From positions 61,713,718-61,777,717 of the forward strand of contig JALGPY010000004.1 in assembly GCA_023055425.1 (NCBI GenBank): a stretch of 64,000 nucleotides of DNA, in the 5' to 3' direction. The position numbers and the translations under genes were made by a program. Under the pieces are notes generated by a model. That model was not told where the DNA came from. It saw only the letters and a list, made by a program, of their open reading frames with translations, and did not search any database. The stretch comes from Linanthus parryae. Its lineage: Eukaryota > Streptophyta > Magnoliopsida > Ericales > Polemoniaceae. Below are positions 23,641-36,120 of this stretch, one piece after another; position 1 is the first letter of the stretch, and the number at the start of each line of letters is the position of its first letter.

Positions 23641-24640
23641 GCCTTCTATAATACCCATAATTTTGACTGTCCATCTATACAACAAAATACAATATAAATT
23701 TAAAACCAAATGAATCATATTCTATTACTTCATGCCTAGAAAAGAGCTGTACAAGATATTGTTCATTTGATAACATGATTCAAAAGGTACTAGCAATGAA
23801 ATAGACAAATATGTACCTCTACAGCCCCCAACTATTTCTTAAACCATGCATCAGTTCACTAATATTTGTGCAACCCGCGAAGACTCAACTAGTGGCAAGA
23901 CTTATGCCAAAGAACTCACTGAAAGGAAACGAAAATGCCAAGGAGTAAACCCAATAACTAAATTCTTTCAAATTCAAGTCACTGTTTGTGGGTCTTTTAT
24001 CAAATCATCAGTGTGTTCCTCATTCAAAAGATAGAAATGAAACCATGAATGAGTTTGAAATGATAAATATACCAGGAATGACTAAGTGAAAGGAAAACAA
24101 GATTAAGAGGAGATGGAGTGAACTGGAGAAACAATTAATTTACCTAGTTCCGCACAAGGAATTCACCCATAAACAAAGTCCATAAAGGAACAAAATTTAA
24201 ACAACAAATGAAACATATATGTAAATTTCAACACATACATCAACCAAGGCGAGATATACGAGACAGAGCATGCAACTGGTAGCAAAAAGCATAGATGGAT
24301 AATATCAAATCGAAGAAATTGCATAAAAATGAATAAACCAGTGAACTAGGCCGGAGACCTGAAAAGGTCTTCAACTCTCGTGGATCTCCAATTTTCAGCA
24401 ACACTGGTTGTGTCAGAGAAGAAGAAGAAATCAGTATGTAGGGAAGAAAAAAGGAGGCGATCAAGCCAGCTAGAAGAAGAAAAAGAAGAATGACGTAAAA
24501 AAATCTCGAAGTACATTTAAAAGTTAAATTAAAATCGTTAATGTATCCTAAAAGTTAGGGAAGTTGAGATACCAATCTGATTTCCCTCGCCATATTTGGC
24601 TATAAAGATGGATAATCGTTGTTTTACATGGAGATGCTCT
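23641..24640. other. Right flank of the Harbinger element, with a candidate terminal repeat
   Basis: No coding frame. A pyrimidine-rich minus-strand leader (24360-24480) would suit the 5' UTR of ORF1. The right end may be ATGGAGATGCTC at 24628-24639 followed by TAA, which matches the GAGCATCTCCA-type ends and 3-bp TWA duplications common in Tourist/Harbinger elements. I could not locate the partner end on the left, so this boundary is tentative. Confidence 0.4.
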
Positions 24641-25550
24641 AACTTGCAAACATGACTAGTAGATTGTTTTGAAATAAAGGGTAAACTACATTTACATCCC
24701 CATGAGGTTTAGTGTAAGCAAAATATGAACATTTTTTATCAAAAAAAACAAAATATGAATCTTCATCTTTGAGCAAGTATGAAAATCACCCTTCTAAACA
24801 AACACCATTAGTGTTAAACACAAAAATGACTTTATACCCTCTAATACAAAAGGAGTATGTTTTTTTTGTAGAAATAGTAAAAAATGAACCTGAGGTCACT
24901 GGATCCAATTGATCATTTGTTTGTCCTTGTGTCCATTCTCCGATATCCATCAAACTCTCACTTTGAGAATTTGTCTCCCCGTGTCCTAACATAAGTGGGA
25001 AAGTATTCAAAAATTATGTATTTTGTTTTTTTGTCTTTTTAAATTTTGAAAAGTTTTGCGCTCTGAAGTAAATAGTATTTAAACTTGTTTATAATGTTTT
25101 GAAATAGTGAATGCCAATTAGCATCAATGTGTTAACTAGTAGTTGAATTTTCAAAAATAACGTCTCTTCTATTTAAATTTGGAAAGAAAAAAAAAACCTC
25201 CTCAATTTTGTTTGTCTTACATGCAAGACCGCCATCATTTCTTCTTACATCTTTGATTACACACATAAACCTTTTCTAGAACTATCATTACCCTCCAGTC
25301 AAACCTGCAATAAAACCCTTACCCTCACTCTATCACTCTCCTACTCTCACCCTAACTCTCTATCTCTTTCTCACTTTCCATCAACGGCACCCCTCCCCCA
25401 TTCTCTCTCTTCTTCCATTTTCAAAACTCAATATCCATTGTTGAAGTTCAAGCCTTCTTCAAGCACTCTTCAAACGTTTTTAAACTTTCACTCCACTAAC
25501 CATGTACCTCTCATCTTCATATTTATTATTATAACAAGCAATACAGTTGA
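24641..25550. other. Unassigned AT-rich intergenic DNA
   Basis: I see no gene. A MITE-like end (GGGTAAACTACATTTACATC near 24680) occurs without a matching partner. The rest is low-complexity pyrimidine-rich DNA around 25310-25400. Confidence 0.5.
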
Positions 25551-26483
25551 TAGGGCATAAACGAGCCGACCCGAACCGAATATCACTTGTTTGAGTTTGG
25601 CTTATTTAACTTGGCTGCTAAACGAGTCAAACGCGAACTCGAGTCGAATCATGTTTGAGTTCGGCTCGTTTAGTGTTCGAGTTGTTCGTTGTTGGGCTCG
25701 TTGCTCGATTTGCTATCTCGTTTACGAGCTCAAATTCGGTTTAACGAACTTGTATTGGCGAATAAACGTGATAATTCATAATTTTTGAATTACAATATTG
25801 CATGTCAATGACATAAAATATTTAAACTCAAAGAAATGAACTACTGAAGAAAAGCTCAAAGCACCCATAGTTTGATTAAGCCAGAAGAATATTCAAGTGA
25901 CATCACAAGTACTCCTAATGCAGACCACATTATTCCTATAATCATAATGGAAAAAATTGCGAAAGATAAGAGCCAACAGCTTCTTTGTCGAGTGGTCGTC
26001 AGCCATTATTCATCTATTCTTATTCTTCAGATTCTTCATCCAAGAATCCATTATTCTTCAAGTATTTTATCTAAGGAATGTAAATATCTGGCATAAGATA
26101 AGAAAATTGTAATCAGTAAAACAAAACAAATAATTAATTTTTATAATATAGGATTGCATCACACTCTATAGATGATTTTATTAATTCGTCGTAGAAATTT
26201 AGTACGGATTCTATACAAATTATGCCATAATTTAAGAAATTTTTCATAAACTGAAAGATAAAAATAATTCAATTTTGTCCTAACTATAAATATTATATAC
26301 ATATATATATTACTATAATTTGTTTGCGAACAATAACGAGCAAGCCTCTAGTTTGGCTCGTTTAGCAAAACGAACACTTTTTTGTTTGGGTCTGTTTGAT
26401 TAATTGTTCGAACCAAACACGAACGAGTTTTAAGGAATCGAACAGGAGTTGTTCGCGAACGGCTTGGTTCGTTTACATCCCTA
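25551..26483. mobile_element. hAT-like non-autonomous element
   Basis: 933 bp. It starts TAGGGCATAAACGAGCCGA and ends CTTGGTTCGTTTACATCCCTA, an imperfect inverted repeat of about 20 bp. The flanking octamers are ACAGTTGA (25543-25550) and AGAGTTGA (26484-26491), 7 of 8 identical, as expected for an 8-bp hAT duplication with one mutation. Sub-terminal regions on both sides are dense in CGAAC/GTTCG words in both orientations. There is no transposase. The interior is AT-rich. Confidence 0.7.
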
Positions 26484-26683
26484 AGAGTTGATGATTCATG
26501 CTTTCATGTCTCTTTTTATCTTAGATTAGTAACTCTTGAACTTGAAATTCTTCATTCGTATAGTTGAATATTTATCTCCATGGTTGGATCAAATTCTAAT
26601 CCATGTTTTAACACTTCTCTCATGAACTTAAACTAACACAATACTCCATTTTAACTCACATGCATCTTGTATGAGTAGTTTAG

Positions 26684-28137
26684 TGACACGCTCTAACCAC
26701 AAGTGTATGGTTGTCGTGTGTAGTAATAAACCGGAAATCCGGGCTATCGAACCCAAGGGACTTTGTTTAAACTAATTATTATTCTAAACCTTATGTGGGT
26801 ACGTCGCAAGTTGTGTTTTGTTCTAATTCTACTAAAATAAAACGCAATATTCTCAATTAACTGAGTGAAGTAGGTCACGATTAATAAAGAATGAATTTTA
26901 GGGTTTTTGTAATATAAGGAAAAATACCGGGAATTCTCTAGGTTCACTACGTTGATCTAAACTTATGTTTTGATTCGTAAAACAATCGCGTATCTTTCAC
27001 TATTAACCGAGCAATATTAAACTTACCGAGTTACCAAGCAAGTTCACAATACTTAAAATCAAAACATACCGAGTTACCAAGTCTATTTTAGCTTTAAATA
27101 CGCATTAGAACCATAATTCTACTCTAACGATCCTAGTTAACAATATCGAGTTACCAAACATTGATGCGACTAGGTGGATTATTCAATTTACCGACTAACT
27201 CTCACGGAGTTACCACGTGAAAACTAATTAAGCTTATCTTTACGTTAGCTACTCGCAAAAATAATCTGATTACACTCGTAAATAATCCATAACAATGAAA
27301 GAATACGCGAGATTAAGTTAAAACATGAATCACAATCTCAAAACATGATATTTAGATCAAACCCTAGCTACACCAAACGAGAATTCCCAGCAAGTAGAGT
27401 TTAGCTACTACGATTCATACTCAACACAACGAGTTTCATGAGTTTAAACGTAAAAATCAAGAAAAGAGAAGAGTTGAGAATCCAAACGGATGATCCAAAG
27501 CTCCTAAGCTCTCCCAATAGCTTCTTGATCTCCCAAAAGTGTTTCTAACGTGAGGAACTACTGAAAAAGTCGACCTAGAATACTTAAATACGTTTCCATA
27601 ATACGATTACAAAGTTTGGATAAACTACAAAAAAGCCCCGCACAAAAATCCTGACTTCCAGCGATGTCTTCGTACGAAGACAAATGCTCTTCATACGAAG
27701 GTCTTCTTATACAGATATTGCAATCTTGTTTGAGAAGACTTCTTCAGAACTCGAAAAATGGCTAAGTCTTTTGTCTTCGTACGAAGACCCCCTTTTTCAG
27801 CATTTTTCTTTGACTTTTTTCCTTTCTTCCTTTGACTTCTTTCTTGCTTCCTTTGACCTTTCCTTTGAGTTCCTTGCTTCCGAAGTTCGTTTCCATCTCC
27901 CACATGATCCTCCAAGCCCTGTTTTCCTGCGAATCACAACACGAAAACACAACCCGCGATCATATCACAATAAAAGATCAAATAACTAAAGAAACACCCG
28001 GATTTAACAAGTAAAGCACATGAACTCTCAATATCACATTTTATCTCAATTTACTCAAAAGAAGACGAATTCTCCATGTCGAGCACGCAAAACGTAGAAA
28101 TAATAGGCATAAAATAACTCCGAAAACGGAGTTATCA
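26684..28137 (-). repeat. Athila 3' LTR (left copy)
   Basis: 1454 bp, plus-strand start TGACACGCTC and end GGAGTTATCA. The end contains an inverted repeat, ATAACTCCG-AAAA-CGGAGTTAT. Two perfect copies of the 16-bp palindrome GTCTTCGTACGAAGAC lie at 27666-27681 and 27773-27788. It lacks a segment of about 315 bp that is present in the right LTR. Confidence 0.92.
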
Positions 28138-28151
28138 ACTACCCCCACACT
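28138..28151 (-). promoter_or_regulatory. Athila polypurine tract
   Basis: Plus-strand ACTACCCCCACACT, minus AGTGTGGGGGTAGT, directly abuts the 3' LTR. It is the plus-strand DNA primer site. The non-autonomous element at 46403 has AGTGTGGGGGTATT in the same position. Confidence 0.85.
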
Positions 28152-30425
28152 ACCTTTTGCACGTCCCGAGCAAATTTCCCAGGTCAATTCCTTCTCTCAA
28201 GCAAAAACTTCTCTCACTTTCCCGCAATCCATCCAACTTTGCATACTAACCTAATTATTCATTGCATAACTTCCCTACGCCATTTGCATACTTCCACCTC
28301 ACATTGCATACAAAACCATCATCAATTGCATACTAGTCCGAGTAGATCAATCCGCAAACCATCCTTTTTACTAGTCGACACGACTCGATTATACACAATG
28401 CACCTATATGCAAATGCAATATTAACAATGCAAGTATTGAAATAACAAATTTTCTTTTTCTTTTGCGAGATTGGCCAATCTCAATTAGCTTAAACCGGTT
28501 CACACGAAGCGATGAGAAATCTAGATACAAGACATGATTTGAAATCAAATTCGACAACACGAATATCCCCTAGCTAGTATAGAGAACCTAGCTTTACTAT
28601 GTACAAGAGCGCAATACCTTTTCATGTGTGCCACAAAATAAGAGGCTACGCTAGGCTAAGCCACGTTCAAGGTCCGAGCTCCTAATTCGCTAACGGGTTC
28701 AGAATGATGAGGCTTTAGGGACAAATAGGAAAATAATCAAGCACAAGTCCTAAAGCATCACATTCTCACAAATACCACATCTCACACACCCTCACAACAA
28801 TGAAAGAAACCAAGCCCGAAACTCACAACCTCCGGCCCTCGATCCCCTCACACCCCGGTACAATTACGATCTCCGCGTCTATTGTCATGAATGATGCATA
28901 AAACAAACTTTCCCGTTCGTGAATTAGTCGCTTCTCCACTGGATCTTCCACAACGCTTCTCATTCTTCCTTTATTCAACTCTCATTTTTTTCTCTCTTTT
29001 CTTTTTTTTATTCTTCTTCTCTTTTTTTTATCTCTCAAATTTCTGCACAACTTCTTGAATATACATCCCGAGTGGTCTTCCAAGTGTCAAGCCAAAATAA
29101 GATAATAAGGGGAGAAAATAACAAATCAACACATAGGAATCACAAATAAATTTCTCCCCCCTAAATCGATGAAATCCTCGGTGTAACAAACGAAGCCGCT
29201 AACACAATAAAGCACGTGTGGGGATGGAGTCGCCGCAAGCTCAATATCGATGTCCGAAGTCAAAATTCGACACCCCACACTCGAATGTAATCCTGTCCCC
29301 TCTCAAGTAGCCAATCGAATATATGTCTCGTGCCTAATCCAACCAAACCTCCTACACCATGATGAGTAAGATCCGGTACCTAGCACGATCCACCTATTAA
29401 ATTCCCCCAACCCAAGTTTTGTGTGTATTAGATGTTACACACTCATGGCTCTCCTCACTCGTGTCCATGTTGTAATGCTATGGAACATCGCCACACCGAA
29501 GTGCGCAAGCCTACTCTCACTCACCCTCGCATTCCCCTCGAAGATAACAAATGAAGCGCATGCGATATGTAAGACTCACACAAGTATATCATGAAGTACT
29601 CCCTCATCGAACCCCCTCAACTACAACACCCTCGTGACGCACTAAAGCGGTGATTCTAACCAATCAATGATGAAGGCCAAGAATCGTCACCCTAAGTCCA
29701 GAGGTTATCAAAGAATCCAATGTTCAAAACAGGGTTTACTAGTGGTCCTACAAGGTAAGTTCTATAAGCAGTGAGTTCTCTAATACACACCTCGCACAGC
29801 TGTTCTCTGTGCCACTACGAGGCGGGTTGGCGACTACCTAAAACGTACACAAGAACGTTCGGCTTGTTTAGCTCACACCTAGCTCAACTCTTGTAAGAAA
29901 ACTAGGCACACACTTTAGATTTGAAAATTTTAGTTCGTGTATAAAATAGGCACGCATTCCCGTAAAGAAAGCTTCTCTATACTTACTAAGGGAAACTCAC
30001 ATTGTCACTCTCGATCGCAAATTCATGCCCTATGCCTAAAAATCTCACACTTCTCGATTTTACCGAATTTTGAGCTTCTTTTGATTGCCCTTTCTCAAAT
30101 TTTTAATTTTTTTTGGTGTTTTTCACATTTTTAGTTTTTTTATTTTTTATATATATATATACCTATACTACATGCACGGCCAACTCGACTACTAACTCGA
30201 CAATTTGGTGGGATGACTCAAAAATAATAAAACGTGCACGCAAAATATGAATAATAAAGAGAAAATAAGGACATAACCAAAATTCCTAACTAAATGCTGA
30301 CACGGGCGATGCAAAGACTCAATACTGACTAGTAAAAAGGTATCAACCACCCCCACACTAGAATGCATCGTTGTCCTCAAAGATGACACGAGGACTCAAC
30401 AATCCTAGCATGAGGGTACACTCCA
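28152..30425. other. Athila 3' non-coding region
   Basis: About 2.3 kb between the third ORF and the 3' LTR. I see no supported ORF. A T-rich stretch around 30050-30150 resembles, on minus, an A-rich block near 49960-50040 of the non-autonomous element (shared AAAAATTTGAGAAA word), which supports common ancestry. Long 3' non-coding regions are usual in Athila. Confidence 0.6.
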
Positions 30426-31194
30426 CTACTCGTCTTCCTCTTCCTCCTCTTCTTCTTCCTCATCTTCTTCTTCTTCGTCGTCCTCACTCGGCGGAACCGG
30501 ATACTCAAATTCATCCTCCTGGAACCACGGATCTGCCGTCGGGACTGGTGGAACAAACTCCCCCGCCGCCTGACCACTCGACTGAATCACCCACTGGCCC
30601 ACCATCTGAATTAATCCACCCAGCTTCACCTGATTGTCCCGAGTGTGGGCAAACTGGCGTCTTCCCTCGAGTTTATCCCGGGCCATCTCCTCTCTCAAGT
30701 GGTCATAATCTACTTGGTTATCAAACCGAGAGGTGTTCATTCTCATACCCCTTCCCTTCTTTCTCGCCGTCTCATCAAACCTATGCCATTTCCTAGCAGT
30801 GAACAGTTTCAAGCCCATATGTCTCCCAATAACTACTTCGGCGGTTTTGGCTAGGTGAGTCAGCAAGAAAGTATGACCGGGACCCAACTTGTTAGTCCTC
30901 GACACCCTCTCTAAACAATTCTCCCAAATCAACTTAGGGATATCGACCCTAACCCCGGTATAAAGACAGAGAGCCAAGACAGATAGGCGGAAAGAATGCT
31001 GAGGGTTCTGTGTGATTCCCAGAACCCAATTCTCGAGCAACTCACAACACCACCTCGCCTCAGGCCTATAATACTTCTTTTCGGCCTTCCACTAAGTCAC
31101 CTCCCCTTTCCTGTCCCATGGATCTACCCCCTTCGCAAAACAAAATGCATTTAGACGAGACCAAAGACCCTCACTACGAAGAGTAGCCTCGTAC
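30426..31194 (-). pseudogene. Athila third ORF (env position), C-terminal part
   Basis: The frame on minus, entered from the solo-LTR boundary at 31194, has one stop near 31095 and then runs to 30426. It reads ARWCCELLENWVLGITQNPQ, then ALCLYTGVRVDIPKLIWENC, then HTFLLTHLAKTAEVV, and ends in a strongly acidic Asp/Glu run. It has no clear transmembrane segment. In Athila elements the extra ORF after integrase has been called env-like; many such ORFs carry the 'putative plant transposon protein' domain, which fits this text better than a true envelope. The function is unknown. Its N-terminal half is at 33908-34448, beyond the inserted LTR. Confidence 0.7.
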
Positions 31195-33907
31195 TGTAAT
31201 ACCCCGTAATTTTGGGGGTATTTGTAGGAGATTATTGAATATTTTGGGCCATTAATAGAATTTATAAAAGTAGTTTTCTTTATTTATAGGTGTTATATTA
31301 TTTTTACACATATATATAATTATAAGTTAAGAAAAATGATAATAGTAAACTTTTGTTTTAATATAATGTTTTTGTTTTTGTATGAGTGATAAAAGTAGTT
31401 CTATTAATTTTTATGAGTTATATATTGTATTTTTATGTATATATACATATATATATAAATATGTTTAAAAAAAAATATAAATAATAATAATGCACGTTTG
31501 TTTTTATATACTATTTTTGTAAAAATTATAAAGGTTGGATAAGTTTTTAGTTATTAAAAGTTGTGGGTCGTGTAACATTTTTAACGTGTCCAAAATGTCA
31601 CGTTTTAATTAGTTATTACGTGTCAACCACCGCGTGACCGGTGCTCCGCGCCACACCGAATAATTTTTCACTTCATCTTCAACCTACCTTCACCTTACAG
31701 GACAACGACTTCTCCTCCGCCATCTCCACCTCCTTCTCCGCCTCCAACACCAACTCCACCACCACACCGCCAGAAATTCGTCCCAATTCACCCCCTATTC
31801 GATAAAACCCAATTCTTTCGTTTCAAGAAAGCAATTTTGCCCAATTTTGCGGTTCGATTCGGAATCGAAAACAATTCGGGAACTCTCCTAATCGTCGACG
31901 GATTCTTCAATCCGGGCTTATATAAACCCCTGAGTAAACCCAGAAATCACCACCAACAATTCTCAATTCCCTCACCTGAATCGCCTCTGCTCTCTCTCTC
32001 TCTGTTCCGAATCGTCGAGCAAAAAAAAAAAAACCCGGCCGGAAAAACGACCGAGCCCAGCGCCGCCGACGCCGCTAACTCTCTGCTCCCTCTTCGTCGT
32101 CGCCTCTATCCAGCGCTGACACCGGCGTCGTCGTCTTCACCGTCGTCTCCAATCGTCGCCGTCTTCCGCGGTTGCCTTCGTTCCCATCTCTGCTTGGTAA
32201 TGGGCCTTCCTCTGTTTAGCATTTGAGTTCATAGGTAGTGACAATAGTAGTAGTAGCAGTACGTATATATTTATTTACTTATTTACTTGAGTTGTTACTT
32301 TATATGCATAGGTATTGTAACTATATGATACTAGTACTTAGTTGTAGTAATATAATATTAATGATTGTATTAGTAGTGGTAGTAATGTATTATAATATTG
32401 TAATACTATTAGTAGTAATGTATTAGTAGGGTATGTGGTATATATTATATGGTAATAGGAGGTTACCAACTTCTATTTATATTATTTTTACTTTACTAAG
32501 TTAAATAATTTTGTATTATATTTCAAGGTTCCAAATTTCATAAATAAAATGTCATTTGTCGTAAAAAAATAACTTTTCGGGTCAACCCAATCTAGAGAAG
32601 AATATACAAGCATTTATAATTTTGATATTTATACTTTCCAACATGTATGGCTATTTAATATTTATTTATATTTATAACAAAATTAAGTAATTTTCTAAAC
32701 TATTCTTTATTTCGATTTTAGATTTTATATTTATAAATTATTATTCTCTTTATCAAATTATTCAAAACTTATTCTTGAGTTGGATAAGGGGTCATGTACA
32801 TTGCATATAGGACTTGTGTGCACTATTGTCGTGATAGCTGTGTGTTAATTAGGAATAATTGCTATTGTAGATTCCGAGTTCGTAGGAGGCGAGTTCATTG
32901 AGGACCCGTACTACGGCTAGTTACGTGCTTGCTTTCGTGTGACGATCTCTCTTCCAATCCAAGTAAGTTCATGCGTGCAACACCTTTAACTGTCAAAATT
33001 TGTTTTCGCGTGCGTTATTTCCTAAATTGCCAACTGCTATATCTTTCAATATTCAAAAGTATTTTACGGCTGGATTAAATGTGAATTGTGATTTGGAGAA
33101 TGTGTTTTACTCAGCCTTTTGAATCAAATGTTACTCTTGTAAAATTGTGAAAAAAATAATGAACGATAAATGAATTGGGGCGATGTACAGAGGATGTGCG
33201 TGGAGGGACACACATGAGTGATTCCCCTCGGGTGCTAATCCACACGAGATTACATACCCGGCCCCCGTGATTGACATATACTGCTATGATACGATCGCGG
33301 GGTTTTATAAAGGCGTGAAAGCTATTGAGTACTACTTATGCCTGTGTAGGTCACTACGGTATAGGGGTGTCGACACTTAAGGTCTCATAGTTATTTAGGG
33401 CGAACTGGGATGGACTGTGATATCCTAGAAGATACCCTATTTATTATTATTGCATCGTGACCTCTCTGTGGGCATTCGTTACCCGCTGGGCTATAACATG
33501 CCTCAGCTAAACAAATGATTAATGTGTTGAGTCAGCTACTATTTACAACTCATCTGGGTTATTTAATATCTACTGTTATATTTCTTGTTAGCCAAAACTC
33601 TTGCTTTACATGTTGTGGTTTGAGCTTACTCAGTTTTTACTGATAAACGTTTTCTGCGGTCGGCTTTCGCTATTTTAAAACCCGCAGGTCGAGAATAAGG
33701 TGGGGGAACGCGCAAACATCAGTTGAAGACTAGGATGAGGCTGCTAGGAAACATTTATTTACTTAGGAAATATTTATTTCATTTAGACATGTCATTTTAT
33801 TTATTTCAAACATTTGTTGGAGGATTTCTCCGGTTTTCATTAATAAATGCGCTTTTGGATTATCGTTTGGTTGTGCTAGCAAGGAACCGGGGTTCCGGGG
33901 TGTTTCA
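31195..33907 (+). repeat. Solo LTR (copy 2), chromovirus-like
   Basis: 2713 bp, TGTAATACCCCG...CGGGGTGTTTCA, with a perfect duplication CGTAC (31190-31194 and 33908-33912). It is the cleanest of the three copies: both TG and CA are intact. It is closely similar to 12734-16258 without the hAT. It interrupts the Athila third ORF, so it is younger than the Athila insertion. No internal domain is present. Confidence 0.93.
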
Positions 33908-34448
33908 CGTACCCACAACCCTCTCTCAAACGGGGGAAACCCATGGCCAAGGCGATAGTCTCTGGCGTGAAGACTATCCACTGGTTCCGACAGTATACAA
34001 GACGGGGGTCTCGGCTCTCACCATCTTTTGCATACCTCAAGTTGAGGCAAAACTCTCGCGCGATATGAGAACTGGACGGCCCTACAAGCTTAAACTAGTT
34101 GGTAAGCTTCTCGCACTCAAAAATTTCCTTTATTGCTTGAGGCATGTCCTCGTGCAATGGAAAATCCTTCTCGGGCTGTCCGTTCTTAGTCAAGTATGTA
34201 TCCTTTCGAGAGTCAAGATGGGCCTCGTAGGTGACAAAATGAAAACTATCATAACACGCGGGCCCAATACTCCGCTCTTTCAAATTAACTTTTGTCGTTC
34301 GTCGGCCTACAATGCCCGGTTTAGTCGGGGGAGGGGCACTCAAAATAGCATATTGGGGTATGGGCGGTATTTCTAATTGAGGCTCGCCCGACCCCGATGC
34401 TTCTTGTGAGGTTCCCTCTCCCGTCTTCCGTTTCTTTCGACCCGCCAT
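33908..34448 (-). pseudogene. Athila third ORF (env position), N-terminal part
   Basis: Starts with MAGRKKRKTGEG at 34448. A basic start, a Pro-rich stretch (IPPIPQYAILSAPPPT) and then CYDSFHFVTYEAHLDSRKDT follow. The frame stops at 34095; in another frame, CRNQWIVFTPETIALAMGFP follows before the LTR boundary. The FTPETI...GFP pattern resembles the P..I...LG.P signature of plant transposon-protein domains in Athila. At least one stop or shift plus the LTR insertion inactivate it. Confidence 0.68.
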
Positions 34449-36040
34449 TTAAAATTCAAGTTCAAGTATAAACGAGAAATTTAACTTTGTGCACGTGACA
34501 AGAAGTGTGTACAGAAATTAAGCACGTAAGCAAGTAAGCACGTAATCCTAGGTCTCTAAGCAATCGCCCCCAAGCACGCTACTAAGCGCAACAAAAATTA
34601 AAATGGGCTTTTACTCAATTTGTGCCTAAGACTCGAGTATTGAAATTGCTAGTTTTAGAGTGTACCTACGTGCCCGGAGCAAGTCTTACGGGCACAAAAA
34701 TTTCAGAATTCCAACAAGATGAGCTGTTTTGGAGGTCGCCGAGAAATTTTTGTCGAAAATTTGAATTGATTGATGCTCCGTACTCCTTGTGATTTCCCCG
34801 TTAACTTTGTCTTCTTGACCGCAAGCTGAATCAAGCTCCAACTTTTCCAATTTTTCAATCTAGCTTCCAAACCCTAACTTCTTCTTCCTCTGATTTCTCC
34901 CTCGTATCTCAATCTCACTCAAACCCCTTACCAATCCTTGTTCTCCTCTGAATCGCGAGCAAAACCTCTGGTTACTTGTTGAATTTGGTGAAGAAACAAG
35001 TGAGAGGGAGGTTTGGGTGTTCTGCGGCTATGGAGTAAGAGAGAGCTGAAGTTGGTGAAGAATGTAGAAGATGACAGAGTACCTTCAGATGTCTTCAAAA
35101 AAATTGAGCCAAAAGTCCAAAATGCCCCCAAGAAGTAACCCCATCTCTGTTCTCCGTGCGTGGACAAAGCTGTCAATATGCCCGATGTCTTCGTACGAAG
35201 ATTCGTACGAAGACAATTGTTCTTCGTACGAAGGTCTTCCCAGATAGATACTGCAAGGGTGTCTGGGAAGACAATTATTCAAATAAAAAAAAAATTCTAA
35301 GTACAAATTCTTCGTACGAAGACAATTTTTCTTCGTACGAAGACAATGCTGGAGCTTGCCAAAAACATCCTTTTCGACCAATTTTCGCGTATCCGATCGT
35401 GCCTTTGCTTTCCGAAGGATCTCCTCGACCTCGAGACTCCCTTTTCACCTTAAAACACTCCCGAAATCCAGGGAGTATTTCATTCGTCAATTTCACGCGT
35501 TCCAAGGCACGTTTTGCATTTCCGGATGTTTTTGGCCTCGTTTTACTCGCTTGAGCATCCTTTTTGGCGTAACTTCCTCATCCGGACTCCGATATGCGCG
35601 ATCCTCCTGTCTACAGAAAGCTCTCGACCACCCCCACACTTTGGTACTGTTCAATTTTGTTTTCAGTCTGTTCTTCAAAATATCACCTCGTAATCCGTGC
35701 CGGCGTGCTAGCTTTCTCGGTTCATCGATCAAAACCTTGCGTATATAAAAATGGGGAGTCCGGGAACATGATCTTCCCCAGGTGCGTGTGTTGAATAAGT
35801 GCAGGAATGGCTTCAATCTTCAATTCCTTCACTTCGGATCCTGATACGCGTATTGGGCTGCAATTCTTCAATTTTCGCTCTGTTTCGCACGCGCGCATCA
35901 AGATGGGGGATCCGAAATAGGCCTTTCACCTCGGAATCCTGCACATACTCAATGGAAACATTAAATCCACTCTCTCGCACCTCTCAAATGAATCAAATAG
36001 AATAAAACTTGCAAAACAGTATTAAAACCTAATCTAAAGC
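34449..36040. other. Athila inter-ORF region with palindrome cluster
   Basis: Non-coding stretch between integrase and the third ORF. At 35187-35345 it holds four exact copies of CTTCGTACGAAG plus a partial one, the same palindrome found in the LTRs. The rest has no supported ORF; the frames present are shadows. Confidence 0.65.
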
Positions 36041-36112
36041 AATAAATAGGTTGGGTTGCCTCCCAACAAGCGCTTTGTAATTTAAGGTCGACGGCCCGAC
36101 CTAGTTACCTCA
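36041..36112 (-). ncRNA. Conserved stem-loop block after the Athila pol stop
   Basis: On minus: GAGGTAACTAGGTCGG..., AAAGCGCTTGTTGGGAGGC and AACCCAAC. The stem GTTGGG/CCCAAC (36062-36067 and 36050-36055) has a 6-nt loop. The block recurs in the non-autonomous element at 49177-49247. The stem starts 54 nt past the last base of the pol stop codon in both. It is probably an RNA cis-element; no function has been shown here. Confidence 0.6.
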
Positions 36113-36120
36113 GAGATTAA

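Noticed and set aside
30426..30577. Run of Asp/Glu codons as a possible separate small protein
   Set aside because: It is the C-terminal tail of the Athila third ORF and not an independent gene.
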